A stretch of DNA of 8,599 nucleotides from Psychrobacter sp. (GTDB lineage Bacteria > Pseudomonadota > Gammaproteobacteria > Pseudomonadales > Moraxellaceae): NCBI GenBank assembly GCA_012270355.1, contig JAAXIL010000070.1, positions 4,266 to 12,864 of the forward strand. Direction: 5' to 3'. Shown here in pieces: positions 1 through 5,698 of this stretch. How positions within the stretch are numbered: the stretch's first letter is position 1; the number at the start of each line of letters is the position of its first letter. The notes beneath the pieces are model-generated. The model saw nothing but the letters and a program-made list of their open reading frames with translations. It made no database searches and was not told the origin of the DNA. The position numbers were made by a program, and so were the translations under genes.

Positions 1-505
1 CCACTAATTCATCTAATTCATCAACCGCACACCCCGATTTGCTGTCCTCATTATCAATATTGACCTGAATGAGCACATTTAAATTCGGCAAGTCATCGGG
101 GCGTTGGTTGTTAAGACGTTTGGCGATGATGCCCCGCTCCACTGTTTGCACCCAATCAAAATTCTCGGCAATGTCTCGAGTTTTATTGCGTTGTATGCTA
201 CCGATATAGTGCCAAACGATATTTTCACAGTCGGCATGTTCTTTGAGTTCCGCAATTTTCTCCATTGCTTCTTGCAAGTAGTTTTCACCAAAATCCCGTT
301 GTCCTGCTTGAGCCAGCTCAGCAATCCTGCTGGCAGGTTTAGTTTTAGACACTGCGATTAAAGTTACTGGCTGATGGGCTTGACTGGCTTGAACAATTTG
401 CTCGGTGATATGTTGCCAGTTTTGTAATAGCTCAGCTTCAGAGTTTTTAGGTCTTTGCTCGGCTGAATTTGTTTGATTGTTGGTCACAGTTATTTCTCTC
501 ACCAT
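1..505 (-). CDS. yggS: YggS family PLP-binding homeostasis protein (partial, 3' part beyond the left edge)
   Basis: Reading the minus strand from 505 to the left edge gives 168 codons with no stop. The translation matches the YggS/PROSC/YBL036C family, single-domain TIM-barrel proteins that bind pyridoxal phosphate and buffer the PLP and amino-acid pools in the cytosol. Visible landmarks are LIAVSKTKP (residues 49-57; Lys54 is the expected PLP lysine), then GQRDFGENYLQEA, a WHYIGSIQRNKTR segment (usually WHFIGxLQxNK), and QVNIDNEDSKSG. The C-terminal part, including the phosphate-binding loop, is outside the window. The start is uncertain. ATG at 505 has no clear Shine-Dalgarno sequence, while an in-frame GTG at 487 follows a purine-rich GGTGAGAG; either gives a slightly long N-terminus before the lysine. 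The gene is divergent from pilT, an arrangement also known in Pseudomonas, where yggS is usually followed by proC. Confidence 0.93.
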   Translation of the reverse strand, partial: MVREITVTNNQTNSAEQRPKNSEAELLQNWQHITEQIVQASQAHQPVTLIAVSKTKPASRIAELAQAGQRDFGENYLQEAMEKIAELKEHADCENIVWHYIGSIQRNKTRDIAENFDWVQTVERGIIAKRLNNQRPDDLPNLNVLIQVNIDNEDSKSGCAVDELDELV

Positions 506-534
506 TGATGCTATGAATTTTACTTAAGCATCAT

Positions 535-540
535 ATTATA
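535..540 (-). promoter_or_regulatory. -10 element of the yggS promoter
   Basis: On the minus strand positions 540 to 535 read TATAAT, a perfect sigma-70 -10 hexamer, 30 bases upstream of the ATG at 505. No good -35 hexamer lies 16-18 bases further up; a run of A residues (557-550) occupies the spacer. The element is one base from the -35 hexamer of the opposing pilT promoter, so the two polymerase sites must overlap. Confidence 0.5.
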
Positions 541-541
541 T

Positions 542-570
542 CTGACAAATTTTTTTTAGCTTGCTATGAT
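542..570 (+). promoter_or_regulatory. Sigma-70-like promoter of pilT
   Basis: CTGACA (542-547, five of six matches to the -35 consensus) and TATGAT (565-570, five of six to the -10 consensus) are separated by exactly 17 bases. This predicts a transcript start near 577 and a leader of about 43 bases before the pilT ATG at 620. A good ribosome binding site, AAGGA (608-612), sits 7 bases before that ATG. Expression signals therefore look intact although the gene behind them is broken. Confidence 0.55.
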
Positions 571-619
571 AGTTAGCTATATATTTTGCAATTCATAACG
601 AAAACTCAAGGACAGTTTT

Positions 620-1580
620 ATGGCAGACATCAGCATTGAAAGCCTATTGCGATTTGCTCACAAACACAACGCGTCGGATTTGCACATTTCAGCGGGTCTG
701 CCTGCCATGATTCGGGTGGATGGTGAAATCGTTAAGGGCAACATGCGCCCGATGGAACATATAACAGTGCATAGCCTCATCTATGCCATCATGAATGACA
801 AACAGCGATCAGTCGTCGAGGCATGTTTTTCGTACCATTCCTTCCAAAGTATTGACGATGGAAGACTTAGGCATGGGCGAAGTGTTCAAAAAGATTTCGT
901 CGTTTAAACGAGGCGTGGTTTTGGTGACAGGACCTACAGGGTCAGGCAAATCGACCTCGCTTGCTGCCATGATTGACTATATCAACGAAAATCGCAAAGA
1001 ACACATTTTGACCATCGAAGATCCGATTGAGTTTGTGCATGAGTCCAAAAACAGCTTGATTAACCAACGGGAAGTGCATCGAGATACCCTAAGTTTTGAT
1101 GCTGCTTTACGTTCGGCATTGCGGGAAGATCCCGACGTGATTTTGGTCGGTGAGATGCGGGATTTGGAAACCATCCGCCTTGCTTTGACCGCCGCCGAAA
1201 CGGGTCACTTGGTGTTTGGCACATTGCACACCAGCTCTGCTGCCAAAACCATTGACCGTGTGATTGACGTATTCCCCGCTGCCGAAAAAGACATGATTCG
1301 AGCGATGCTCTCCGAATCTTTGCAAGCGGTGATTTCGCAAACGCTACTTAAAAAGACGGGTGGCGGACGGGTAGCCGCTCATGAAATCATGCTTGGCACG
1401 CCTGCGATTCGCAACCTCATCCGTGAAAACAAAATCGCTCAGATGTATTCTGCCATCCAAACGGGTGCTGGCGATGGTATGATTACGCTGGATCAGACGC
1501 TCAAAAACTTAGTTGCTAGCAAGACAGTAACCAAAGAAGCCGCCAGACCTTATGCCAAACAGCCTGAAGCGTTTATTTAG
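620..1580 (+). pseudogene. pilT: Type IV pilus retraction ATPase PilT, disrupted by an internal deletion and frameshift
   Basis: PilT is the hexameric cytoplasmic ATPase that powers pilus retraction, twitching motility and often DNA uptake. The first frame (from ATG 620) reads as normal PilT N-terminus, with ASDLHISAGLPAMIRVDGE and then YAIMNDKQR, up to about base 808. It then changes to unrelated residues and stops at 905-907. From about 825 a second frame resumes with VFRTIPSKVLTMEDLGMGEVFK and runs to TAG at 1578-1580. It contains an intact Walker A (GPTGSGKSTS, from 930), Asp box (TIEDPIEF), Walker B (DPDVILVGEMRD), His box (TGHLVFGTLHT), the AIRNLIREN region and a normal end. In the PilT family about 34 residues lie between MNDKQR and VFRTIP; here only 16 bases do. 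Roughly 86 bases are thus missing, which also explains the frame change. The lost part includes the conserved ARFRVNAFNQNRG strand of the N-terminal domain. An internal ATG at 795 could start a 261-residue ATPase-domain fragment, but without the N-terminal domain this is unlikely to form a working hexamer. Confidence 0.88.
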
Positions 1581-1662
1581 AGTTGAGCAATCCTAACTCT
1601 ATTTCCCCTTACCATTTATTAAATAAATAATAAACAAACAATATTAGACGAAGACGCATATC

Positions 1663-2784
1663 ATGGATTTTGATAAATTACTGCAACTCATGGTTCAAAA
1701 AAACGGCTCGGATATGTTCATTACCGAAGGCGTGCCCCCTTCCATTAAAGTCAACGGTCAGATTTTACCCGTGGGTAAAAATCCGCTGACAGGTAGGCAG
1801 TGCATGAAACTGGTAACCAGCATCATGACCGACAGCCAAAAACAGGAATTCGAAGACACCAACGAATGCCAGTTTGCCATCTCGGACAGTCTGGAAACCG
1901 CTCGCTTTCGCGTCAGTGCGTTTATTCAACGTAACCACGCGGGCATGGTGCTACGGAAAATTGAAACCGAAATTCCAACCGTTCAAGACTTGAACCTACC
2001 GCCCATTTTGAACGAACTTGCCATGACCAAACGCGTCATTATCTTGTTGATCGGGGCGAAGGGTACGGGTAAATCGACTCCGATTGCAGCTATGATTGGT
2101 CACCGCAATGAGAATTCTCGAGATCATATCATCACTATTGAATACCCGATTGAGTATTTACATCAGCATAAAGGGTGCATCATCACCCAGCGAGAAGTGG
2201 GTATTGACACGCTTTCATTTGAAGCGGGTTTAAAAAACACCCTTAGACAAGCTCCCGATGTCATTTTGATTGGTGAGATTCGTAACCGTGAGGTCATGAG
2301 CTACGCCATTCAGTATGCCGAAACGGGTCACTTAGTTCTTGCCACCTTGCACGCTAACAATGCTAACCAAGCGGTTGACCGTATCATTCACTTTTTTGAA
2401 GCAGATAGGCATAATCAGTTGTTCATGGACTTGTCGCTCAACCTACGAGCAGTCGTCGCCCAACAACTCATTCCAACGCCAGACGGCAAGGGCAGACGAG
2501 CCGCCATTGAGATTTTGTTAAATACCCAGTTGATTGGCGATTACATCCGTAAAGGTGAGGTGCATGAAATTAAGCCTGTCATGACACGCTCACGTGATGT
2601 TGGCATGCAGACCTTTGACCAAGCCTTATTTGACTTGTATGAAGCGGGCGAGATTACTTTCAAAGATGCCATCAAACACGCTGACTCACCAAACGACTTA
2701 CGTTTACGCATCAAGCTTGAAGGCAAAAATGCGGGCAAAGGCATCGATGATGAAACCTATGGACTATCACTTGAGATGGAATGA
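1663..2784 (+). CDS. pilU: PilT-dependent retraction ATPase PilU, with an altered Asp box
   Basis: The gene encodes 373 residues, the usual PilU length. PilU is a PilT paralogue that assists retraction of type IV pili under load and, from published work in Vibrio, depends on PilT. Visible features are an N-terminal PAS-like domain with ARFRVSAFIQRN (80-91), Walker A GAKGTGKST (131-139), Walker B DVILIGEIR (199-207, Glu205), His box TGHLVLATLH (221-230), a NLRAVVAQQLIPTPDGKGRR segment and a PilU-type C-terminus with HADSPNDLRLRIKLEG. The Asp box reads TIEYPIEY: Tyr161 (TAC, 2143-2145) replaces the nearly invariant Asp of TIEDPIE, a single G-to-T change in the codon. Lys133 inside Walker A and Pro140 just after it also depart from the usual GATGTGKSTS. 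The frame is open throughout, so I call it coding, but activity is doubtful. It lies 82 bases after the pilT remnant in an AT-rich spacer with only a weak Shine-Dalgarno (GAAG, 1650-1653), and probably shares the pilT transcript. Confidence 0.9.
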   Translation: MDFDKLLQLMVQKNGSDMFITEGVPPSIKVNGQILPVGKNPLTGRQCMKLVTSIMTDSQKQEFEDTNECQFAISDSLETARFRVSAFIQRNHAGMVLRKIETEIPTVQDLNLPPILNELAMTKRVIILLIGAKGTGKSTPIAAMIGHRNENSRDHIITIEYPIEYLHQHKGCIITQREVGIDTLSFEAGLKNTLRQAPDVILIGEIRNREVMSYAIQYAETGHLVLATLHANNANQAVDRIIHFFEADRHNQLFMDLSLNLRAVVAQQLIPTPDGKGRRAAIEILLNTQLIGDYIRKGEVHEIKPVMTRSRDVGMQTFDQALFDLYEAGEITFKDAIKHADSPNDLRLRIKLEGKNAGKGIDDETYGLSLEME

Positions 2785-2814
2785 TGTAGCTATGTAGCTC
2801 AGGTTTGTCTTAAC

Positions 2815-2845
2815 AAAAAAAGCCAGCGTTCTGCTGGCTTTTTTT
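2815..2845. terminator. Bidirectional rho-independent terminator between pilU and fur
   Basis: Seven A (2815-2821), a GCCAGC arm, a five-base GTTCT loop, a GCTGGC arm and seven T (2839-2845) form a perfect 13-pair inverted repeat. With A-run and T-run on either side, the hairpin is followed by a U tract on both strands. It lies 30 bases after the pilU stop and 46 bases beyond the fur stop, so it can end both convergent transcripts. A second GCTGGCTTTTT copy (2862-2872) follows but has no partner arm. Confidence 0.9.
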
Positions 2846-2891
2846 AGCTTACTTTTTACTAGCTGGCTTTTTGTGAGCTTGACTACAAAAA

Positions 2892-3329
2892 CTAAGCTTT
2901 AGCCAATGTGTCCCGGCAACTGGCATCATCACAAACCCCGTACAACACAAGTGAATGCCCAGATAACTTAAAGCCATGCTCTTTTGCTACTTTGAGCTGT
3001 TCTTGCTCAATGACATCGTTATGAAACTCGATGATTTTGCCACACACATCACACACCAAGTGGTCGTGATGCTCATCTTGCATGATTTCAAAGACCGATA
3101 GGTTATTTTCAAAGTTGTGACGTTCAACAATGCCTGCTTGCTCAAACTGAGTCAGCACTCGATAAACCGTCGCCAGCCCCACATCTTCACCTTGCTCAAT
3201 CAAGGCTTTATACACATCTTCGGCACTCATGTGGTGATGCTCAGCACTTTCTAATAGCTCTAAAATTTTGACCCTCGGCAACGTAACCTTAAGCCCAGCT
3301 TTGCGTAAATCCTGATTGGTAAATCCCAT
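2892..3329 (-). CDS. fur: Ferric uptake regulator Fur
   Basis: This is a 145-residue cytoplasmic metalloregulator that, with Fe(II), represses iron-uptake genes. The N-terminal winged helix contains LKVTLPRVKILELLE and the recognition-helix region GLATVYRVLTQFEQAGIV (51-68). The dimerisation domain carries the metal ligands at the same numbers as in E. coli Fur: His33, Glu81, His88, His90, Glu108 and His125, plus the structural zinc cysteines Cys93 and Cys96 (CDVC). A further Cys133/Cys138 pair is present near the end. Length and ligand set mark it as Fur rather than Zur or PerR. The start at 3329 is supported by AAGGAT (3341-3336) six bases upstream. It is convergent with pilU and divergent from bamE, the usual Pseudomonas/Acinetobacter fur-bamE pairing. 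I see no strong Fur box upstream, so autoregulation cannot be claimed from the sequence. Confidence 0.97.
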   Translation of the reverse strand: MGFTNQDLRKAGLKVTLPRVKILELLESAEHHHMSAEDVYKALIEQGEDVGLATVYRVLTQFEQAGIVERHNFENNLSVFEIMQDEHHDHLVCDVCGKIIEFHNDVIEQEQLKVAKEHGFKLSGHSLVLYGVCDDASCRDTLAKA

Positions 3330-3346
3330 GTGCTTATCCTTGTTAG

Positions 3347-3387
3347 TATGAGTGACTTGTAAATATGAGTGATTAGTATGAATGACT
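3347..3387. repeat. Three 11-base direct repeats in the fur leader/promoter region
   Basis: TATGAGTGACT (3347-3357), TATGAGTGATT (3364-3374) and TATGAATGACT (3377-3387) are near-identical copies, two of them preceded by TAG. Start-to-start spacings are 17 and 13 bases. They begin six bases upstream of the fur Shine-Dalgarno sequence and fill the region where its promoter or 5' leader should be. They may be operator iterons or a slipped duplication; no known binding site is recognised. Confidence 0.6.
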
Positions 3388-3506
3388 ATTGATGAAACAA
3401 ACTCTTAAAATAAACGAATAATCAGAACGTGTGAATGGGTATGGTTAAAATAAGTAGATTGTCGTATCATAGCAAACCCTACCATGAAATAAAGTTAGAA
3501 TTTTCC

Positions 3507-3872
3507 ATGAGCAAGCTATCTGTTGCCACAACTGCCCTATTACTCGCATCAAGCGTTAGCCTATCGGCGTGTTCCACCTTTGGGGTTTATAAAATTGATT
3601 TACCGCAAGGCACGCCCATTACCCAAACCCAAGCTCAGAAAGTACAAGTCGGCATGACACCAAACCAAGTGCTTTATGTACTCGGTAGCCCTGCGATGCG
3701 AGATACGCTTGCTCCAAACCGCTGGGATTATATTTACGACTACACCCCCGGCACCTATGGCACAAGAGAAGATAAGCCCGAAATCAAAAACGCCAGTCAA
3801 CATTTAATCATTTATTTTAATGACGCTGGCACGGTGCAAAAAGTGTCGGGCATTGACTCTTTGCCAAACTAG
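3507..3872 (+). CDS. bamE: Outer-membrane assembly lipoprotein BamE (SmpA/OmlA)
   Basis: The gene encodes a 121-residue lipoprotein subunit of the BAM complex, which folds beta-barrel proteins into the outer membrane. From ATG 3507 there is a textbook type II signal: MSKLSVATTALLLASSVSLSA followed by Cys22, with lipobox LSAC. The mature part begins CSTFGVYKIDLPQG and continues with the SmpA/OmlA domain: the helix-turn VQVGMTPNQVLYVLGSP, then RWDYIYDYTPG and a final strand HLIIYFNDAGTVQKVSG. The frame is open back to an ATG at 3435, but that would place 24 polar residues before the signal peptide, so the internal start is chosen. No strong Shine-Dalgarno is present (purine-rich AAAGTTAGAA upstream). 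It is divergent from fur and convergent with rnfH, with only 34 bases between their stops and no hairpin there. Confidence 0.94.
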   Translation: MSKLSVATTALLLASSVSLSACSTFGVYKIDLPQGTPITQTQAQKVQVGMTPNQVLYVLGSPAMRDTLAPNRWDYIYDYTPGTYGTREDKPEIKNASQHLIIYFNDAGTVQKVSGIDSLPN

Positions 3873-3906
3873 ATTTCTTGTCTTATTGTATTTTATAGAC
3901 GGTTCG

Positions 3907-4254
3907 TTAGTTGCTTTGTTTTTGACGGCTTTGTAATCTATTTTGCCGTTGTTGCATCGGGTCGAGGGTAAGCGGGCGATAGACTTCAATGCGGTCATCG
4001 GCTCGCACCACCTCGCTTAGCAACACTTTGTGCGAAAATATGCCAACTCGCCATGCTCGCTTATCCACTTTCAAAGCGTGTCGATTTGCCTCAAACCACT
4101 TGCGTAATTCCTCATCATCGTCTAGCCATCCTGTCATGATAATCACATCCCCTACCCTTGTGCCTTGCGGAACGTTCAGCTTAAGATAACGTTGTTCTTC
4201 AGGCGTCGGGGCATAAGCAATGCTAATGGGAATGGTTTTAGCGTTATCAGTCAT
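3907..4254 (-). CDS. rnfH: RnfH/UPF0125 family protein
   Basis: This is a 115-residue protein of the RnfH (UPF0125) family, which has a ubiquitin-like beta-grasp fold and no firmly established function. Family signatures are the ISIAYAPTPEEQRYLKLNVPQGTRVGDVI start, the WRVGIFSHKVLLSEVVRADDRIEVYRPL core (68-95) and the LDPMQQRQNRLQSRQ basic tail. An acidic stretch GWLDDDEELRKWFEANRHAL replaces the shorter helix of E. coli RnfH, a modest insertion. In enterobacteria rnfH follows the toxin-like gene ratA. Here it follows a membrane-protein gene with a six-base gap between that gene's TGA and this ATG, so the two are almost certainly co-transcribed and perhaps translationally coupled; its own ribosome binding site is weak. 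The convergence with bamE matches the common smpA/rnfH neighbourhood. Confidence 0.88.
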   Translation of the reverse strand: MTDNAKTIPISIAYAPTPEEQRYLKLNVPQGTRVGDVIIMTGWLDDDEELRKWFEANRHALKVDKRAWRVGIFSHKVLLSEVVRADDRIEVYRPLTLDPMQQRQNRLQSRQKQSN

Positions 4255-4260
4255 GGCGTA

Positions 4261-5388
4261 TCACGATAGCCCAAGCCAGCCCATCACAATTGCCAATATG
4301 GCAAGCAAGATACCAAGTGGGGCAATGATACGAATGGCTACCCGCCATACATTGTATCTGCCTTCACTGGCAAAATTAAGCGACTTTCTTAAATGACTGA
4401 TTTTCATCTGCCACCCGCTAAATATTGCCAACTCTAAAGCACAAATTAAGCTTAAAAACGCCACCAACGCCACTTGCCAACTGGGTTTGACTATCAGCAC
4501 AACCGCCAGCACCACTGCCATAACAATCAGCGTGGCAATCCATATGCCAAATTGTTTAAATACCGTTGCCAACTGCAAACTGGCAATGTGCATCAGATAA
4601 GCTGAAGCCAACAACACACCTAACGAGGTAATCAAACTGGCAAACGACGGTTGCTCGTGCAATGCCGTAATCGACACATTGCTAATCAGTAGCAACACCA
4701 CCCCAATCGCCAGTTGGGTTAGCCAAATCGGCATCACCTTTCGGGTCATGTTTGGCTTTTTATCGCCATCTTGAGGGTAGGCATACCAATACAGCCCTGT
4801 GCCTGCCCCAACGCACACCAGTGCCAACAGCACCGCAACCGCCCACTCTGTTAGGCTTGTGCCAGTCATCTGCAAATCAAGCACGGGGGGATGCCCAGCA
4901 ATCCCTTGAATAACGCCAACCACTAATCCAATCAATATTAACCCAATCGCTGGCATCAACAGTTGTCGCCCAACAAGGCTAAGTAGCCCTGCAATAATCG
5001 TGAGTACCGCTCCCACCGCAAATACTGGCACACTCAGCGTCACGCCCAGTTGGCTCAGTGCCTCCATACCATTTGCTGAAGCACTGTCCAAACCTAACCC
5101 CGCCACCAACATGACGAGCACCACTGCCAGCCAAGCAAAACTCCGCCAACCAACCGACTTATCTGCCTCTCGGGTCAAGGTTTGCATGCCAAGTACAGGC
5201 AAATTTTGTTGACCCGCTCGCACTGCCATCGCCCCTTCTGCATAAAGAATGGGCAAGCCAACCAGTATCATTGCCAATAGCCATAGACCCCAGAAGTCCA
5301 GTTGCCACGCCAGCGTCGGGGCAAACCACCGAAACAACAGCAGGGGCATCAAAACAGCAATTAACATGGCAGGCAAACGGTTTGACAT
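4261..5388 (-). CDS. Polytopic membrane protein, possibly a divergent sodium:neurotransmitter symporter relative
   Basis: From ATG 5388 the product has 375 residues and about eleven hydrophobic segments; the order of strongly hydrophobic stretches spans residues from LPAMLIAVLMPLLLF to the last segment, IIAPLGILLAILAIVMGWL. I do not firmly recognise it. The N-terminal stretch resembles the neurotransmitter:sodium symporter (SNF) family: SNRL at the start, a second helix ending GLPILYAE followed by a basic residue, then GWRSFAWLAVV for helix 3, and a C-terminal RIIAPLGILL. However, the GLGNxWRFPYxxxxNGGG signature of helix 1 is missing and only an RWFAP remains, so transport by the usual mechanism is unlikely. 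The frame is open to an ATG at 5526. That longer version would contain a rho-independent terminator (5466-5496) and a promoter (5412-5440), so 5388 is preferred despite lacking a clear Shine-Dalgarno; the predicted leader is only about 17 bases. It is the first gene of an operon with rnfH. Confidence 0.75.
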   Translation of the reverse strand: MSNRLPAMLIAVLMPLLLFRWFAPTLAWQLDFWGLWLLAMILVGLPILYAEGAMAVRAGQQNLPVLGMQTLTREADKSVGWRSFAWLAVVLVMLVAGLGLDSASANGMEALSQLGVTLSVPVFAVGAVLTIIAGLLSLVGRQLLMPAIGLILIGLVVGVIQGIAGHPPVLDLQMTGTSLTEWAVAVLLALVCVGAGTGLYWYAYPQDGDKKPNMTRKVMPIWLTQLAIGVVLLLISNVSITALHEQPSFASLITSLGVLLASAYLMHIASLQLATVFKQFGIWIATLIVMAVVLAVVLIVKPSWQVALVAFLSLICALELAIFSGWQMKISHLRKSLNFASEGRYNVWRVAIRIIAPLGILLAILAIVMGWLGLS

Positions 5389-5411
5389 GACAATATCTAT
5401 ATCAGTTGGTG

Positions 5412-5440
5412 AATGTATTAAGTGATGACGGTATTGTAAA
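5412..5440 (-). promoter_or_regulatory. Candidate promoter of the membrane protein-rnfH operon
   Basis: On the minus strand TTTACA (5440-5435, five of six) and TACATT (5417-5412, four of six, lacking the second T of TAT) are 17 bases apart. The predicted start near 5405 gives a very short leader to the ATG at 5388. It lies just downstream of the tRNA-Ser terminator, which fits a new transcription unit starting here. Confidence 0.45.
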
Positions 5441-5465
5441 GGATTCAGCCCAAAACAACACGCAT

Positions 5466-5496
5466 AAAAAAAGCCAAACGCACATGCGAATGGCTT
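5466..5496 (-). terminator. Rho-independent terminator of tRNA-Ser
   Basis: Read on the minus strand, AAGCCA pairs with TGGCTT (six pairs), followed by a symmetric two-base mismatch and a CGC/GCG inner stem with a four-base loop. The hairpin runs directly into seven T (positions 5472-5466). It lies 36 bases beyond the CCA end of tRNA-Ser, the expected place for its terminator. Confidence 0.82.
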
Positions 5497-5531
5497 AAGT
5501 AGGTAATCAACGATACAAAAAATCAAAAATA

Positions 5532-5622
5532 TGGCGGAGTCGGAGAGATTCGAACTCTCGAAGGGCTATGAACCCTTGCCGGTTTTCAAGACCGGTGCAT
5601 TCAACCGCTCTGCCACGACTCC
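5532..5622 (-). tRNA. tRNA-Ser (anticodon UGA)
   Basis: A 91-base class II tRNA. The acceptor strand GGAGTCG (5622-5616) pairs perfectly with CGACTCC (5542-5536), followed by discriminator G and an encoded CCA (5534-5532). The anticodon stem CCGGT/ACCGG encloses the loop CTTGAAA, giving anticodon UGA, which reads UCA and UCG-type serine codons. A long variable arm with an AAGGG/CCCTT stem confirms the serine type. The T arm, GAGAG-TTCGAAT-CTCTC, is perfect. It has its own promoter and terminator and is not clustered with other tRNAs in the window. Confidence 0.97.
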
Positions 5623-5633
5623 ATAGGGGGCGT

Positions 5634-5661
5634 ATTATAGCGAAATTAAGAGATATTGCAA
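5634..5661 (-). promoter_or_regulatory. Promoter of tRNA-Ser with GC-rich discriminator
   Basis: On the minus strand TTGCAA (5661-5656) and a perfect TATAAT (5639-5634) are separated by 16 bases. The mature tRNA begins 12 bases after the -10 box. The bases after the -10 box, ACGCCCCC, form the GC-rich discriminator that in enterobacteria marks stable-RNA promoters under stringent (ppGpp) control; such control here is inference. Confidence 0.7.
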
Positions 5662-5698
5662 TACCTATCGCTCAGATATCGTACAAACATTCCACTTT

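Noticed and set aside
104..361. Plus-strand open frame of 85 codons opposite yggS
   Set aside because: It is antisense to a clearly recognisable yggS and encodes nothing family-like.
795..1580. Independent gene starting at the internal ATG 795
   Set aside because: From about 825 it is simply the rest of PilT; the residues before that are junction sequence, and no Shine-Dalgarno supports a separate start.
1578..1601. TAGAGTT/AACTCTA inverted repeat at the pilT stop as a terminator
   Set aside because: The stem is seven AT-rich pairs with a ten-base loop and no following T run, so it is too weak; pilU likely needs read-through.
2444..2465. CAGTCGTCG shared by the pilT junction (811-819) and pilU as a sign of recombination between the paralogues
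   Set aside because: The match is nine bases only and the flanks do not agree, so it can be chance.
3435..3506. Upstream start for bamE at 3435
   Set aside because: It would put 24 polar residues in front of a perfect lipoprotein signal peptide.
3330..3506. Fur box in the fur promoter
   Set aside because: No stretch approaches the GATAATGATAATCATTATC pattern closely enough; the repeats there have a different sequence.
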